Shown: piece after piece, positions 8,583 through 17,740 of the stretch
Position numbering within the stretch: the first letter of the stretch is position 1
Layout: each line of letters starts with the position of its first letter
Assembly (NCBI GenBank): GCA_030524715.1
Contig: JAUNGB010000001.1
Span: 62,001-126,000 of the forward strand
Length of the DNA stretch: 64,000 nucleotides
Direction of reading: 5' to 3'
Source: Eubacteriales bacterium
Lineage (GTDB): Bacteria; Bacillota; Clostridia; Lachnospirales; Lachnospiraceae
Made by a program: the position numbers and the translations under genes
The notes under the pieces: model-generated
Seen by the model: only the letters and a program-made list of their open reading frames with translations
What the model was told of the DNA's origin: nothing
Database searches by the model: none

Positions 8583-9451
8583 ATCCTATCTCCTCTGTTC
8601 ATAATTTTTTGCAGCAGCAGTATTAAAATAAATACCAGAATTGCCATCATCACAGCTCCGGCACACATTTTATCCACATCCAGATTGCCGTACCAGTTAT
8701 TGAATAAGTGCTGAAGCATGTAAATACTGTCATCCGGATAACCTCCCGCAATCAGATAAGCCTCCCTGAACACCTTAAAGGAATTGAGCAGCGACAGCAC
8801 GGTAATGGTAAATAATGTGGGCATAAGATTGGGAAGCGTAATCCTCACAAACCGCTGGAAGCTTCCGGCGCCGTCTATCTGAGCCGCCTCATATAATGCC
8901 GGATTTATGGCGCTGAGTCCTGACAGCCACAGCACCATATCATATCCGAAATTCTTCCACAGATAAGCAAACACCAACACGCCAAAGGCGGCCTTACTTC
9001 CAATCCAGTCAACCGGAACCAAACCCCAAAGTGCAGTAAATGCATTGAGAAGTCCATTTTTATGAAAAATCACACGCCACAAAAGAACAATCGAAGCAAC
9101 GGGAACCGCCATGGGTACAAGAAACGAGGTCTTGAAAATGCCGCGCTTTTCCCTGAAGGAGGCCAGCATCAGGGAAACAGCCAGGGAAAAGAGTAACAGA
9201 AGCGGTATGCAGACTAAGATAAATTTGGCTGTATTAGCTGCCGCCAGCTGAAACGCATGGTTCCTCAAGACTGACAGATAATTTTGAAATCCCACAAACC
9301 GGTCACCGGCAGCCAGGAAAAAGGAACGGCGCAGAGCGTCCAGCATAGGAATCAGCACCATAATGCTCACGAACAGCAGGCTCGGCAGCAAAAACAGCCA
9401 TGGTACCATTTGTTCCCGGATCGGAACACTGTATTCACGTTTTTTCTTCAT
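8579..9451 (-). CDS. ABC importer permease, MalF-like
   Basis: The 290-aa protein has six membrane segments and the EAA motif YEAAQIDGAGSFQRFVRITLPN (about 192-213). The start at 9451 is chosen because GGGAGG lies 8 bases upstream; it overlaps the end of the preceding membrane-protein gene. It forms the channel with the MalG-like partner. Confidence 0.9.
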   Translation of the reverse strand: MKKKREYSVPIREQMVPWLFLLPSLLFVSIMVLIPMLDALRRSFFLAAGDRFVGFQNYLSVLRNHAFQLAAANTAKFILVCIPLLLLFSLAVSLMLASFREKRGIFKTSFLVPMAVPVASIVLLWRVIFHKNGLLNAFTALWGLVPVDWIGSKAAFGVLVFAYLWKNFGYDMVLWLSGLSAINPALYEAAQIDGAGSFQRFVRITLPNLMPTLFTITVLSLLNSFKVFREAYLIAGGYPDDSIYMLQHLFNNWYGNLDVDKMCAGAVMMAILVFILILLLQKIMNRGDRI

Positions 9452-10676
9452 CCATAATCCTCCCTTCACGGACATCGGCGGCAAGTGTTTCTTTCAGACA
9501 GTAAAAGAGAAAATCCACACATATCCAAAGACATGGCAGAAGATACATCGCTTTGCAAAAGGTCATATTGTGAGCAGAGGCTATCTTGAATGAAATCAGG
9601 CAAAGTGTCAGTGTATATGCCGCACAATAGAACATCATTCTTTTGTAAGAGCGTATGGATACCAGCATTGCTGCGGCTGCCGTAAAGGCAGAGGCACACA
9701 CAGAAAGCAGCACTGCCATAAATGACGAGGTCCAAAGCTCCATATCCCGGAAGGCAGGCCCGGCCGCCATCCAGGAGACCATATTTTTCCCCTGCTCCTG
9801 AAACAGATTTCCCCAGAACTCAAAATCAGACCACATTGTGGGGACAAACTCGGAAGGAAACTCAGGCAGATCCATACAAAACCATAATACGGCCAATATA
9901 CCGAAAGCGATTAAAAAATAAACAGCCAGCAGTAGGGGATAACGGCAAAGCCTTTTTCCATGCCTGGTCACGCGCCCAAGGATACCAATTGCCAGAATGA
10001 TCGCAGGGAGCCGGAGTATCATTCCAAGTACCCATGCAAATAATGTCAGGTCAAGGATCCGTCCCTCCGGAAAACCTGCCGATGAGAGATACTGACCGGC
10101 CCTCTCCCCTGCTCCCGGACCTGTAAACGTCAGCTGCATATTGGATAAGGGTTCTTCCGATTCCGCCTGCGCCTGTAAGAATAACCTTGGTTCTTCCTCC
10201 TCAAATATGCCGCGGACATAGAACTGCTTTCCTACCGCCTTTACCGGCATCCCAATCACATTGGTACTTCCCCACAGGGAGAATGCCAAACCGGTACTGA
10301 CGGCACATCCAGACGCATCTGATCTGGCCGGATAAGCGCCGTCAGTCAACATGGAAGAAGATATATCCTCGCAGTCTCCAAAGACGTCAACAACATCCGC
10401 CTTCATCTTCTTTTTATCTGAAGCCATTATCTCCTGTTCCGGGTATATCTGCCATAAGGTGACCTCCGGCTGGTTTCCTGCTCCATCCTGCCTTGCATAC
10501 GTCTGCTGCCTGATAAGCTCTGAGGGGCTGACACAGCCCTTTTCCCATTTAATGCTCACACTTGTACAGTGACTGATGGCCGTACTATAGAAAGAACAGG
10601 CGAAACACCAAAGAACCGCTGCCAGTAATGCTGATATTGTCAGCGCCCGGTAATGGGCAAACCTGTTAATTTTCAA
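9435..10676 (-). CDS. Membrane protein with MacB-like extracytoplasmic domain
   Basis: The 413-aa protein has one membrane segment near residues 13-33, an outside domain of about 165 residues and about six more membrane segments (about 210-400). The outside domain contains VSTGLAFSLWGSTNVIGMPV followed by GKQFYVRGIFEE, the pattern of the MacB periplasmic core domain of FtsX-type permeases. It has no ATPase motif and no complete FtsX domain. The TTG start overlaps the adaptor gene by 11 bases. I infer a MacB-derived partner for the adaptor; exact function unknown. Confidence 0.6.
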   Translation of the reverse strand: MKINRFAHYRALTISALLAAVLWCFACSFYSTAISHCTSVSIKWEKGCVSPSELIRQQTYARQDGAGNQPEVTLWQIYPEQEIMASDKKKMKADVVDVFGDCEDISSSMLTDGAYPARSDASGCAVSTGLAFSLWGSTNVIGMPVKAVGKQFYVRGIFEEEEPRLFLQAQAESEEPLSNMQLTFTGPGAGERAGQYLSSAGFPEGRILDLTLFAWVLGMILRLPAIILAIGILGRVTRHGKRLCRYPLLLAVYFLIAFGILAVLWFCMDLPEFPSEFVPTMWSDFEFWGNLFQEQGKNMVSWMAAGPAFRDMELWTSSFMAVLLSVCASAFTAAAAMLVSIRSYKRMMFYCAAYTLTLCLISFKIASAHNMTFCKAMYLLPCLWICVDFLFYCLKETLAADVREGRIMDEEKT

Positions 10677-12612
10677 TGCGGACCCTGTCTCCTTCCGATA
10701 TAATCTTATTTGAGCTTATAACTACCTGATCCGAATACGTAAGCGCGCCATCAACATACATCATCTGACTGTCTCTTTCCTTGACTGTTATATCTACCCT
10801 TGCAATGACCCATTCTGTTCCCAGTACAGAGCTTTGTTTGCGGAGTACGAATACGTGGTCCCCGCTGGAATCACTTCTGAGTGCGGTAAGAGGCAGACAA
10901 TTTTGATACGTCTCGCTCTTTCTGCTCAGAAAAAGCTGTGCCGGCATACCGGAAGTATAACTTCCCTCCGGCAGAACCGCAGTTACTAAAACCTGATCCG
11001 ACTCGTCCGGCGTGCTGATGGAATGAATCTCCACATCTGCTTTTTGTGTGCTTCCATCCACTTTGTAATGAAGCTCTCCTTTGTCCCCGGCTGAAAAGCG
11101 GCGTGCTGAATCTTTATCCAGTTTTCCTTCAAAAACAAATCCTCTGTCAGCAGAGGAAAGTATGACTGCATCTTCCCCCTCCTTTGTTTTATCCCCGCGT
11201 TCCAGCGTCCTCACCACCGTACCAGGGGCCGGAGCCAAAAGGCGTCCCCCATTATCCAGAATTTCCTGTAATGCAGCACGCGATTTCTCTTTATCTGACC
11301 GCTCAGATTCACAGGTAATTCTGTCAATCTCACCTTCCTTCTGCAATACCTCAGCCTGTCTCCGGGCATCTTCCAATGCTGCCTGCGCGGTCTCAACTGC
11401 CCTTCCCGCAGCATAAAGTTCTTCCTCCTCAGAATATTGGTTATCCTCTGACTCACGCCGGGCACGGTTTAACGCTTCTCTTGCAGTATCAATGGCAGCC
11501 TGGGCCTCACTGACTGCAGACTCAGTTGAAAAATCTTTTCCTTCCCTGACTGCTTCCAGCACTGTTTCTGCTTTATAAAGAGCATCTTTGGCTTTATCAA
11601 TTTTACGTTTCCAGCGTCTCTTGATGGAATCCAGGTTATCGTCTGCCCTGTCATAGGACGATGAGTTATAGTCTGCTTTTGAAAGTTCCTTTTTGGCCTG
11701 GTTAAATGCCTTTTGCGCAATGGAAAGTTCTTCCTCCGCCTCCTTCAGCTCCTCCGTATAATCCGCGGCATCGTCCGGCTGTTTCCCTGCAATCGCTTCC
11801 TTTATTTCGCTGACTCTCAGATTTGCCATATTAAGTTCATCTTTCGCCTGCTCATACGCTTCTAATGCCTGCTGATAACTATCCTCTGAATCATCAAGAT
11901 TTTCTGATTCCTCATCCAGCGCCTGTTCTGCGGCACGGATGGCGTCCTCCGCGTCCTCCCTTACATTTTGCAGGTTTTCCCTCGCTTCCTTCACAAGCGC
12001 TTCTGCCTTATTAATAAGATTCTTTTCCGCATCTGCCAGTGTTTCTTCAAGCCTTGTATAATCTTCTTTCAGCCGCATCTCTGCCCTGGCATACTTTGCA
12101 GCAATGCGCTCATACGCCTTTTGGGCATCCTCCAGCGTACGCTGTGCCTCAATCACATCATTGCCGCCATTGTTTGATGAAATATCCAATTTAAGATTAA
12201 GGATACGGATTTCTTCTTCCAGTTTCTTAATCCGTTCTTCTGCGGCAGGGACATCAAATTCTATCAGCGCTTCGCCTTTTTCTACTGATTTGCCCTTCCC
12301 TGCATTGACGGAAACTGCCTTAAGGCCATCCGGAAGACTAATCCCTTTCTCCGATGACGCATAGATAATCCCCTCCAATTCAGCCCTGTTCATCAGCGTT
12401 TTGCCTGCCATCGAAGCTACCGAAACATGGGCGGTAGTAAATGAATACGATACACGGGAAATAATTGTGCATACTAACATGAATGCAAAAAATCCAATCA
12501 TAAGATATACAGCCATGCGCTGCACACGGTCTTCTATGAGGGGCCTGTATTTCTTTCCGGAAATAAGCATGGCCTTTTGTTCTCTTATTTTTTCCCCAAT
12601 ATGTAAACGCAT
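10666..12612 (-). CDS. HlyD/MacA-like adaptor with long coiled coil
   Basis: The 648-aa protein has an N-terminal membrane anchor (MAVYLMIGFFAFMLVCTIIS, about 33-52), then a lipoyl/barrel half-motif (KGKSVEKGEALIEFD) near residue 110. About 320 residues of heptad-rich Glu/Lys/Ala helix follow, then the second lipoyl half (APAPGTVVRTLERGDKTKEG) and C-terminal beta-barrel domains. This is the membrane-fusion-protein design, with a coiled coil much longer than the MacA average. The start at 12612 has GGAGA upstream. A Gram-positive has no outer membrane, so it probably spans the wall zone or scaffolds a surface complex. Confidence 0.8.
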   Translation of the reverse strand: MRLHIGEKIREQKAMLISGKKYRPLIEDRVQRMAVYLMIGFFAFMLVCTIISRVSYSFTTAHVSVASMAGKTLMNRAELEGIIYASSEKGISLPDGLKAVSVNAGKGKSVEKGEALIEFDVPAAEERIKKLEEEIRILNLKLDISSNNGGNDVIEAQRTLEDAQKAYERIAAKYARAEMRLKEDYTRLEETLADAEKNLINKAEALVKEARENLQNVREDAEDAIRAAEQALDEESENLDDSEDSYQQALEAYEQAKDELNMANLRVSEIKEAIAGKQPDDAADYTEELKEAEEELSIAQKAFNQAKKELSKADYNSSSYDRADDNLDSIKRRWKRKIDKAKDALYKAETVLEAVREGKDFSTESAVSEAQAAIDTAREALNRARRESEDNQYSEEEELYAAGRAVETAQAALEDARRQAEVLQKEGEIDRITCESERSDKEKSRAALQEILDNGGRLLAPAPGTVVRTLERGDKTKEGEDAVILSSADRGFVFEGKLDKDSARRFSAGDKGELHYKVDGSTQKADVEIHSISTPDESDQVLVTAVLPEGSYTSGMPAQLFLSRKSETYQNCLPLTALRSDSSGDHVFVLRKQSSVLGTEWVIARVDITVKERDSQMMYVDGALTYSDQVVISSNKIISEGDRVRIEN

Positions 12613-12634
12613 AGCTGTACCATCTCCTATCAGG

Positions 12635-13225
12635 TTAATTGAACACAATCATAATGATTCTGTCTGCCAGGTAAGAACCGTCCGCCTGCTGTTTCCCGAA
12701 ACACAGTACAAAATCACTGTCCCCTATCCTGTCTTTTTCACCGTCCTCCAAAGAGTAGCTGCTGCCATCCGATTTCACGGTTCCCTTTTGAAATACTGTG
12801 TCTTCTGTATAAGTAACCGTCATGCTGCCCCCATCTCCTGAAGATGAAGTGCCGTCCGCAAAGGGCGATGTATTAATCACGCACCCGGTATCCGAGCATT
12901 CGCCGGCTGTGCCGCTCAAATCAGCAGACTTCATCATGTCATTCGCATCGGCAAAGGTATCCATTGTATCTGAGTCTCCGTTCCCGGCATCATCCTGAAT
13001 TTGCAGAGGCGAATCATTTTGGACCGCTTCCTCCTGCTTTTCATGGACTTCCTCCTTACCGGCAGTATTTACAGGTTTACTTTCCTGTCTCTCTGTCGCT
13101 TCAATTCTTTCTGTTTCCGTTTTTGCATTTGTCTCTGTACCTGCACAGCCGGTAACCAAAAGCATCCCCGCGCAGATAGCTGCATATATCCCCATCATTC
13201 CTCTTTTCATAAGCTGTCTTTTCAT
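12635..13225 (-). CDS. Small lipoprotein of the importer operon
   Basis: The 196-aa product has a positively charged start, a hydrophobic stretch and the lipobox LLVTGC (Cys about residue 27). A Glu/Lys/Thr-rich linker follows, then a C-terminal domain with TVTYTEDTVFQKGTVKSDGS and DSDFVLCFGKQQADGSYLADRIIM, which looks like a small beta-domain. AAAGGA precedes the ATG at 13225. No family was recognised. Its place between the binding protein and the adaptor suggests a role at the outer face of the same complex. Confidence 0.7.
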   Translation of the reverse strand: MKRQLMKRGMMGIYAAICAGMLLVTGCAGTETNAKTETERIEATERQESKPVNTAGKEEVHEKQEEAVQNDSPLQIQDDAGNGDSDTMDTFADANDMMKSADLSGTAGECSDTGCVINTSPFADGTSSSGDGGSMTVTYTEDTVFQKGTVKSDGSSYSLEDGEKDRIGDSDFVLCFGKQQADGSYLADRIIMIVFN

Positions 13226-13258
13226 AGTTTTGGATCCTTTCCTTTGCATATAAAATTT

Positions 13259-15388
13259 TTACATTTGTTCATTGATATAAAGACTGGCCCGGCTCTGAAT
13301 TCTTTCAGCCGCTTCCATGGCGCTCCTGGCCCCTGAAAAATATTCCCGGGCCTCCTCCAATATCAGTGATTCCAGTGTCTGATTGTCATTCTCCACATAG
13401 GCTGCGCTGTTTAAAAGCTGCTTTGTCAGCTCCACATCTTCTTTTGTTGCCTTGCCGTCTTCGTAAATCCATGTCCAGACAGATTTTCCATCCACCGCCG
13501 CCTGCGTGACCTTATCAAACGCCCTCTTATGAATCGGAAGCATCATACAGGACATCTGATGCTCCTCTGTCAATAGTGTTCTGACAAATTCCCATGCCCC
13601 TTCCTTCCGGGGGCTGGACGAGGAGATTCCAACCTTCACTTCCGGTTTGATTACGTGGTACTCACCGCCGCCTCCGGGAAGTCCAAGAAATTTCAGGTTC
13701 CCGTTGTAGTAATTTCTGTACTGGGTGATGTGGTAAACGCTCAGCACAGTCTCATAGGCTGCTGCATAGCTTTCGCTCATCTCCGTTCCTCCAAAGCCAT
13801 TCTGGCTGCTTTCCTGTATCTTACCGGCAAATTCCAGCATTTTTACAAATTCAGGTGAATCAAAGGAGCATTTGCCCAGGTTCCAGTCAATAAAACTGCC
13901 ATCTGTCTGAAGCATGATTTTCAGGAAGGAAGCACCAGACAGATTGTTTATGGAATTGGCTCCGTAAGTATCAAGGACCTTTTCCAGCTCCTGAATGGTC
14001 CAGCCATTGTTTCCATCCACAATATCTTCACCGGCCAGCATAGTGGATATGGCTGCTCCGTCCGTAAGATAGGGCAGCTTTCCATCCAAGCTGATAGCTT
14101 CAAAGACATTTTCAAAGTAATCCTCTTTCCTGATTTCCGGATCATGTTCCATATATGGATAGAGATCTTCTAAAAGCCCTTTGCTTTGATAAATCTGTAC
14201 AGACAAATTACTCATATCCAGGATATCCGGCATATCACCGGAGATGATACGTGTATTAAGATTTATAATGGCATTATCCCATTCCTCGTTGGAAACATTT
14301 TGTGCATACGGAAAATACTCTGTCAGCTCAACCTTATACCTGTCGTTTGTTTTGTTAAAATCAGATACGGCCTGGACAAGGCCGGGGGTCGCGCTCAGGC
14401 TCACCATACTCAAAATCTCCCTCTCATCCGCCCCCTTGGTCAGAACCGCCATTTCATACGATAATACCTCAGTCTGATTAGATGAGGCTGCCAGGACCAC
14501 AAAACGCCCGTCCGTGCATTCTCCAAGATGAACCTCTGATGTGCCAAGTCCCATATCCGACCAGTTAAAGACCGGGCTGCCTTCCTGCGCGCCCGCTGCA
14601 TAACCATATAAAACCGAAGAATCAAACCGGTAGAAATCTTTGTTCACACCTCCGTACAGCCCTGCTGTTGCGCCCAGATAGATTTTATCTTTACTCCAAT
14701 CCCGGCTCTTCATGTCCACTGTCAGCAGGTCATAGTTCATACGGTCCGGGGAAGTTGCACAAATACCAATCTGTCCCCCGGCAGTCGTTGTGGTTGTCAT
14801 AAGATTTCCCTCATAGTCGAGAGAAAATAAGAAACTGCCGTCATTGTCGAACAGATAGATCAGCGTATTTCTGCCTTTAGCAGCCACACAGATATTTCCC
14901 TCTCTATCAATGCTGAGGAACAAATCTCTTCCAACTGCCGATATGACTGAGGTGTCCATCACACCTGCCAGGTCAACCGACTGAACCAGTGAACCGCTGT
15001 TGTCAAATTTCCTTAAACTATAGACACCGGCCTGTTCCAGGCAAACCGCCCAGATACTGTTGTCCGGGGCAAAGCCAAAATCCAGAAGCGAAACTGAGGC
15101 GTCCAGCTCCAGATTCTGCTTCAAAAATTTACCGTCATCAATGTTCATTGCTGCCAGATAGGACGTGCCATCTTCCTCCAGACAGCACATATAGGCCATA
15201 TCATCTTTGAGCAGAAGTCTTTCGATTCCTGTCACTGAGTCCGGAATATCAAAAAAGTCTGCAACATAGGAAGAATCCGGCTGCACGGCATCCATGCGGT
15301 TCCCGCAGGCTGTTATGGTAAAAATCAGTGCTGTTGTTCCCAGTATTGTAAAAATCCGTCTTAACTTCTTTCTCACAGCCACCTCCAT
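13259..15388 (-). CDS. Large solute-binding lipoprotein with propeller-like N-terminal half
   Basis: The 709-aa protein has a lipobox (TITAC, Cys about residue 28). Residues about 40-325 show repeated strand-turn units with D-x-D/N-G turns (AMNIDDGKFL, SIDREGNICVA, FDNDGSFLFSLDYEGN), resembling a beta-propeller. Residues about 335-700 form a family 1 extracellular binding protein (VQAVSDFNKTNDRYKVEL, GDMPDILDMSN, KEGAWEFVRTLL). A usual CUT1 binding protein is about 420 aa, so this is a fusion. The start may be ATG 15388 or GTG 15376; each has a GGAGG upstream. It is the first gene of the importer operon. Confidence 0.85.
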   Translation of the reverse strand: MEVAVRKKLRRIFTILGTTALIFTITACGNRMDAVQPDSSYVADFFDIPDSVTGIERLLLKDDMAYMCCLEEDGTSYLAAMNIDDGKFLKQNLELDASVSLLDFGFAPDNSIWAVCLEQAGVYSLRKFDNSGSLVQSVDLAGVMDTSVISAVGRDLFLSIDREGNICVAAKGRNTLIYLFDNDGSFLFSLDYEGNLMTTTTTAGGQIGICATSPDRMNYDLLTVDMKSRDWSKDKIYLGATAGLYGGVNKDFYRFDSSVLYGYAAGAQEGSPVFNWSDMGLGTSEVHLGECTDGRFVVLAASSNQTEVLSYEMAVLTKGADEREILSMVSLSATPGLVQAVSDFNKTNDRYKVELTEYFPYAQNVSNEEWDNAIINLNTRIISGDMPDILDMSNLSVQIYQSKGLLEDLYPYMEHDPEIRKEDYFENVFEAISLDGKLPYLTDGAAISTMLAGEDIVDGNNGWTIQELEKVLDTYGANSINNLSGASFLKIMLQTDGSFIDWNLGKCSFDSPEFVKMLEFAGKIQESSQNGFGGTEMSESYAAAYETVLSVYHITQYRNYYNGNLKFLGLPGGGGEYHVIKPEVKVGISSSSPRKEGAWEFVRTLLTEEHQMSCMMLPIHKRAFDKVTQAAVDGKSVWTWIYEDGKATKEDVELTKQLLNSAAYVENDNQTLESLILEEAREYFSGARSAMEAAERIQSRASLYINEQM

Positions 15389-15413
15389 ACTCTAAAATTA
15401 CCTCCTTTCATAT

Positions 15414-15473
15414 AAAAATTGCCTGCTCTATCAGGCAGTTTAAGCATACCATTGATGAGCAGGCAATTTTTTA
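15414..15473 (-). terminator. Terminator/possible attenuator before the importer operon
   Basis: The arms 15414-15428 and 15459-15473 are perfect 15-base inverted repeats (aaaaattgcctgctc), so on the minus strand the stem is followed by a T-run. A second, competing hairpin, TGCCTG-loop-CAGGCA, lies inside it. It ends the DUF3788 transcript and lies only 26-38 bases before the binding-protein start, so it could also act as an attenuator. Confidence 0.65.
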
Positions 15474-15525
15474 ATTTGAGATAATTGATTTTCTATGGAA
15501 TGGTAAATGAATGATTAAGAAATTC

Positions 15526-15957
15526 CTAAGGCGATATACTCCTCTTTCTAAGATTTATCAGTTCAAAAACATTATTCATAATCTCCTTATCCCGTACTTC
15601 TAACATCAGCCATTTCTGTCCGTTACCAGTTTTTGCATCTCTGAATACTTTCTGCACATAGTCAGAAAATAACGGCATTAATAATTCTGCCTCCGTAAGT
15701 TCACGGCTTCCTATCACCACAAGAGCGATAAAATAACCCTGCATTGGGTAACAGGTACAAAGAGATTTCCCGCTTTTCTTGTATTTAATATTCCAGCCTG
15801 GCTGCATGGAACAGCGGCTGTAATCCATATAAGGCTCAATCCGGTAAGCGGACCGGATGCGGCTGTCAAACTCTGCCCATAACGGATTGTCAATATACTC
15901 CGCTATTTGCTTCAGAGATGGAGCATCGCCGTTTGTATAAAGCATATTCCAATCCAT
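15526..15957 (-). CDS. DUF3788 family protein
   Basis: The 143-aa protein has PSLKQIAEYIDNPLWAEFD at the start, GWNIKYKKSGKSLCTCYP in the middle and GNGQKWLMLEVRDKEIMNNV at the end, which I recognise as the DUF3788 pattern (related in fold to YdhG/DUF1801-like proteins). The ATG has GGAGGG upstream, 13 bases after the AraC/GyrI gene, so they form one operon. The function is unknown; the partner suggests binding of a small hydrophobic or cationic molecule. Confidence 0.7.
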   Translation of the reverse strand: MDWNMLYTNGDAPSLKQIAEYIDNPLWAEFDSRIRSAYRIEPYMDYSRCSMQPGWNIKYKKSGKSLCTCYPMQGYFIALVVIGSRELTEAELLMPLFSDYVQKVFRDAKTGNGQKWLMLEVRDKEIMNNVFELINLRKRSISP

Positions 15958-15970
15958 CCCAATATCCCTC

Positions 15971-16900
15971 CTACTCTTTTTTTTCCAACGGTATGGGCTT
16001 GACCCAAATTTCCATACAGGCCATATCCTTTAGGTCACGATAATACTTTTCTGCTGAAAAAGGCTCCGTTGTTAAGCTGTGATGCGGCAGCCATGTACCA
16101 AAAAGGTATTTTCCACCCTGATTCAAGGCAACCGTTACCAAATCCTCAAAACTTTCTGCTTCAATCCTGCAAACGATGTATTCTCCCGCAGGGAGTTCTC
16201 TCTTTACAAAGTCTCCCTGCTGTTTATGCGGGATATTTCGAACAAGACCGCCCGCAAAATACGTGAAAAGGCCCTGTGCCGTATCTTCCGTATGGGACAT
16301 TCCCATTTCCACATTAGCATCGACGTCTTCTGCGATTAACGTCTTCTCCATATGGTAGCGTTTCCAGAGCTGTCCCGGCACATCTACACCTGTGCTTTCA
16401 CCAGCCGGAATCTGTTCGGAAATACGGACTTTTGTTTCAAAGCCGAGGTAAACTTCCGGTTCCGCCAACGTTTTTCTCTGGATTTCCAAGACGATATTTC
16501 CTACCACCAGCGGAACCCCTTCATCTACTAAGACGTAATTCATGGAAACTTCCGGCTTGTCGAATGTGTTGAGCATTGGTAAATCTCTCCTGTACTCTTC
16601 GGGTGTGATTCCATACGTTTCCTTGAAGGCCCGCGTAAAATTTGCATGGCTTGTAAAGCCATAGTCCAGGGCAGCGTCAAGTATTCTCTGTTCGGAATTA
16701 CCCAGATTTTCAATCACCTTTGCCAGGCGGCGGAGCTTCACATATTCCTGAACCGGTTTATTTACCAGCCGCTTGAACAAACGCTGAAAATAGAAAGGGG
16801 ACAGGCCGGCAATATTTGCCAGTTCCTCCGTATAAATTTCTTCTGTTAAGTGTTCCTCGATAAATGTTAAGGATTGTTCGATTGCTTCCCATGCGTACAT
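15971..16900 (-). CDS. AraC-family regulator with GyrI-like effector domain
   Basis: The 309-aa protein has two AraC helix-turn-helix motifs at the N-terminus (EELANIAGLSPFYFQRLFKR, about 25-44, and ILDAALDYGFTSHANFTRAF, about 73-92). A C-terminal GyrI-like/SOUL domain (about 120-305) ends with the conserved MEIWVKPI. Rob, SbmC and BmrR-type proteins use this domain to bind drugs or hydrophobic compounds. The ATG follows AGGAGG. It is divergent from the TetR-exporter locus. Confidence 0.9.
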   Translation of the reverse strand: MYAWEAIEQSLTFIEEHLTEEIYTEELANIAGLSPFYFQRLFKRLVNKPVQEYVKLRRLAKVIENLGNSEQRILDAALDYGFTSHANFTRAFKETYGITPEEYRRDLPMLNTFDKPEVSMNYVLVDEGVPLVVGNIVLEIQRKTLAEPEVYLGFETKVRISEQIPAGESTGVDVPGQLWKRYHMEKTLIAEDVDANVEMGMSHTEDTAQGLFTYFAGGLVRNIPHKQQGDFVKRELPAGEYIVCRIEAESFEDLVTVALNQGGKYLFGTWLPHHSLTTEPFSAEKYYRDLKDMACMEIWVKPIPLEKKE

Positions 16901-17030
16901 TGTTGTACCTCCTGTATTTGATGTTCACATTATATCATCTTATTTTTTACCGGGCTTATCACACAATGCGCTTTTTTTCAGGAAATCGCTAGGGTACTGC
17001 GGCATTTTTTTCAATTACTTTAGATAATAA

Positions 17031-17089
17031 TTGACAATGCGGGCCATAAGTGGTATATTCTATATGACTATATTAAATATTTAGTCATA
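17031..17089 (+). promoter_or_regulatory. tetR promoter and 27-bp operator
   Basis: TTGACA at 17031-17036 and TATATT at 17054-17059, spaced by 17 bases, form a near-consensus promoter. An inverted repeat follows at once: TATGACTA (17063-17070) and TAGTCATA (17082-17089), perfectly complementary. The same 27-base spaced palindrome recurs at 17741-17767 before the transporter operon, as expected for a self-regulating TetR protein. Confidence 0.85.
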
Positions 17090-17103
17090 AGGAGGTGATA
17101 AAA

Positions 17104-17685
17104 GTGCCACGCTTTACTGAAAAGGAAAAAGCATTTATTAGTGATAAACTACTGGCCGAAGGCGAAAAACTTTTTTCCCTGCATGGATTAAAGAAAGTGA
17201 CTGTTGATGATTTAGCTGTTGCCGCCAATATTTCCAAAGGCTCCTTTTATGCGTTTTATCCCAGCAAGGAACACCTGTATATCGAAATCAACTTTCAATT
17301 ACAGCAGAAACTTTTTGAAAATATTGAAACAGTGGTGAAGAAGAAGCATTATCCTACGCAAAAGGCTTTAACCAAAGACGTCATTATGATGAGTCTTACC
17401 GGAATCATTACTTCTCCCATCCTGTCGCAGATTGATTTATCCATAATGGATTATCTGCAGCGAAAGTTGTCCCCTGATATTTTCAGTAACCATATGTACA
17501 ATGATATCCGCATATTGGAAATGTTGCAGCAAATGGGAGTACAGTTTACCGTTCCTCATACTGTATTGATTAAATCTCTATATTCTGTGTTGACCTGCCT
17601 GGAGCAGTTCAGGGAAGATGAAGAATTAGAACATATACAAACACTTTTAGTTGATGGTATCGTGGAACAGGTTGTTAAGAAATAG
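17104..17685 (+). CDS. TetR/AcrR family regulator
   Basis: The 193-aa protein has the TetR DNA-binding head: FSLHGLKKVTVDDLAVAANI with SKGSFYAFYPSKEHLYIEI (about residues 25-62). The C-terminal ligand domain is variable. The GTG at 17104 is chosen because GGAGG ends 8 bases upstream; a GTG at 17095 would overlap the ribosome-binding site. It is followed by a terminator and then by the ABC exporter genes. Palindromes before both transcription units point to repression of itself and of the transporter. Confidence 0.9.
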   Translation: MPRFTEKEKAFISDKLLAEGEKLFSLHGLKKVTVDDLAVAANISKGSFYAFYPSKEHLYIEINFQLQQKLFENIETVVKKKHYPTQKALTKDVIMMSLTGIITSPILSQIDLSIMDYLQRKLSPDIFSNHMYNDIRILEMLQQMGVQFTVPHTVLIKSLYSVLTCLEQFREDEELEHIQTLLVDGIVEQVVKK

Positions 17686-17702
17686 CAACACTTGTTTGGT
17701 TA

Positions 17703-17732
17703 TTTGGCTGACAGGTAGCCAAACATTTTTTT
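17703..17732 (+). terminator. Intrinsic terminator after tetR
   Basis: The stem TTTGGCT (17703-17709) pairs with AGCCAAA (17717-17723) around a 7-base loop, and a seven-T run (17726-17732) follows. It separates tetR from the ABC genes, so those need their own promoter near 17741. Confidence 0.85.
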
Positions 17733-17740
17733 AATCTTCA

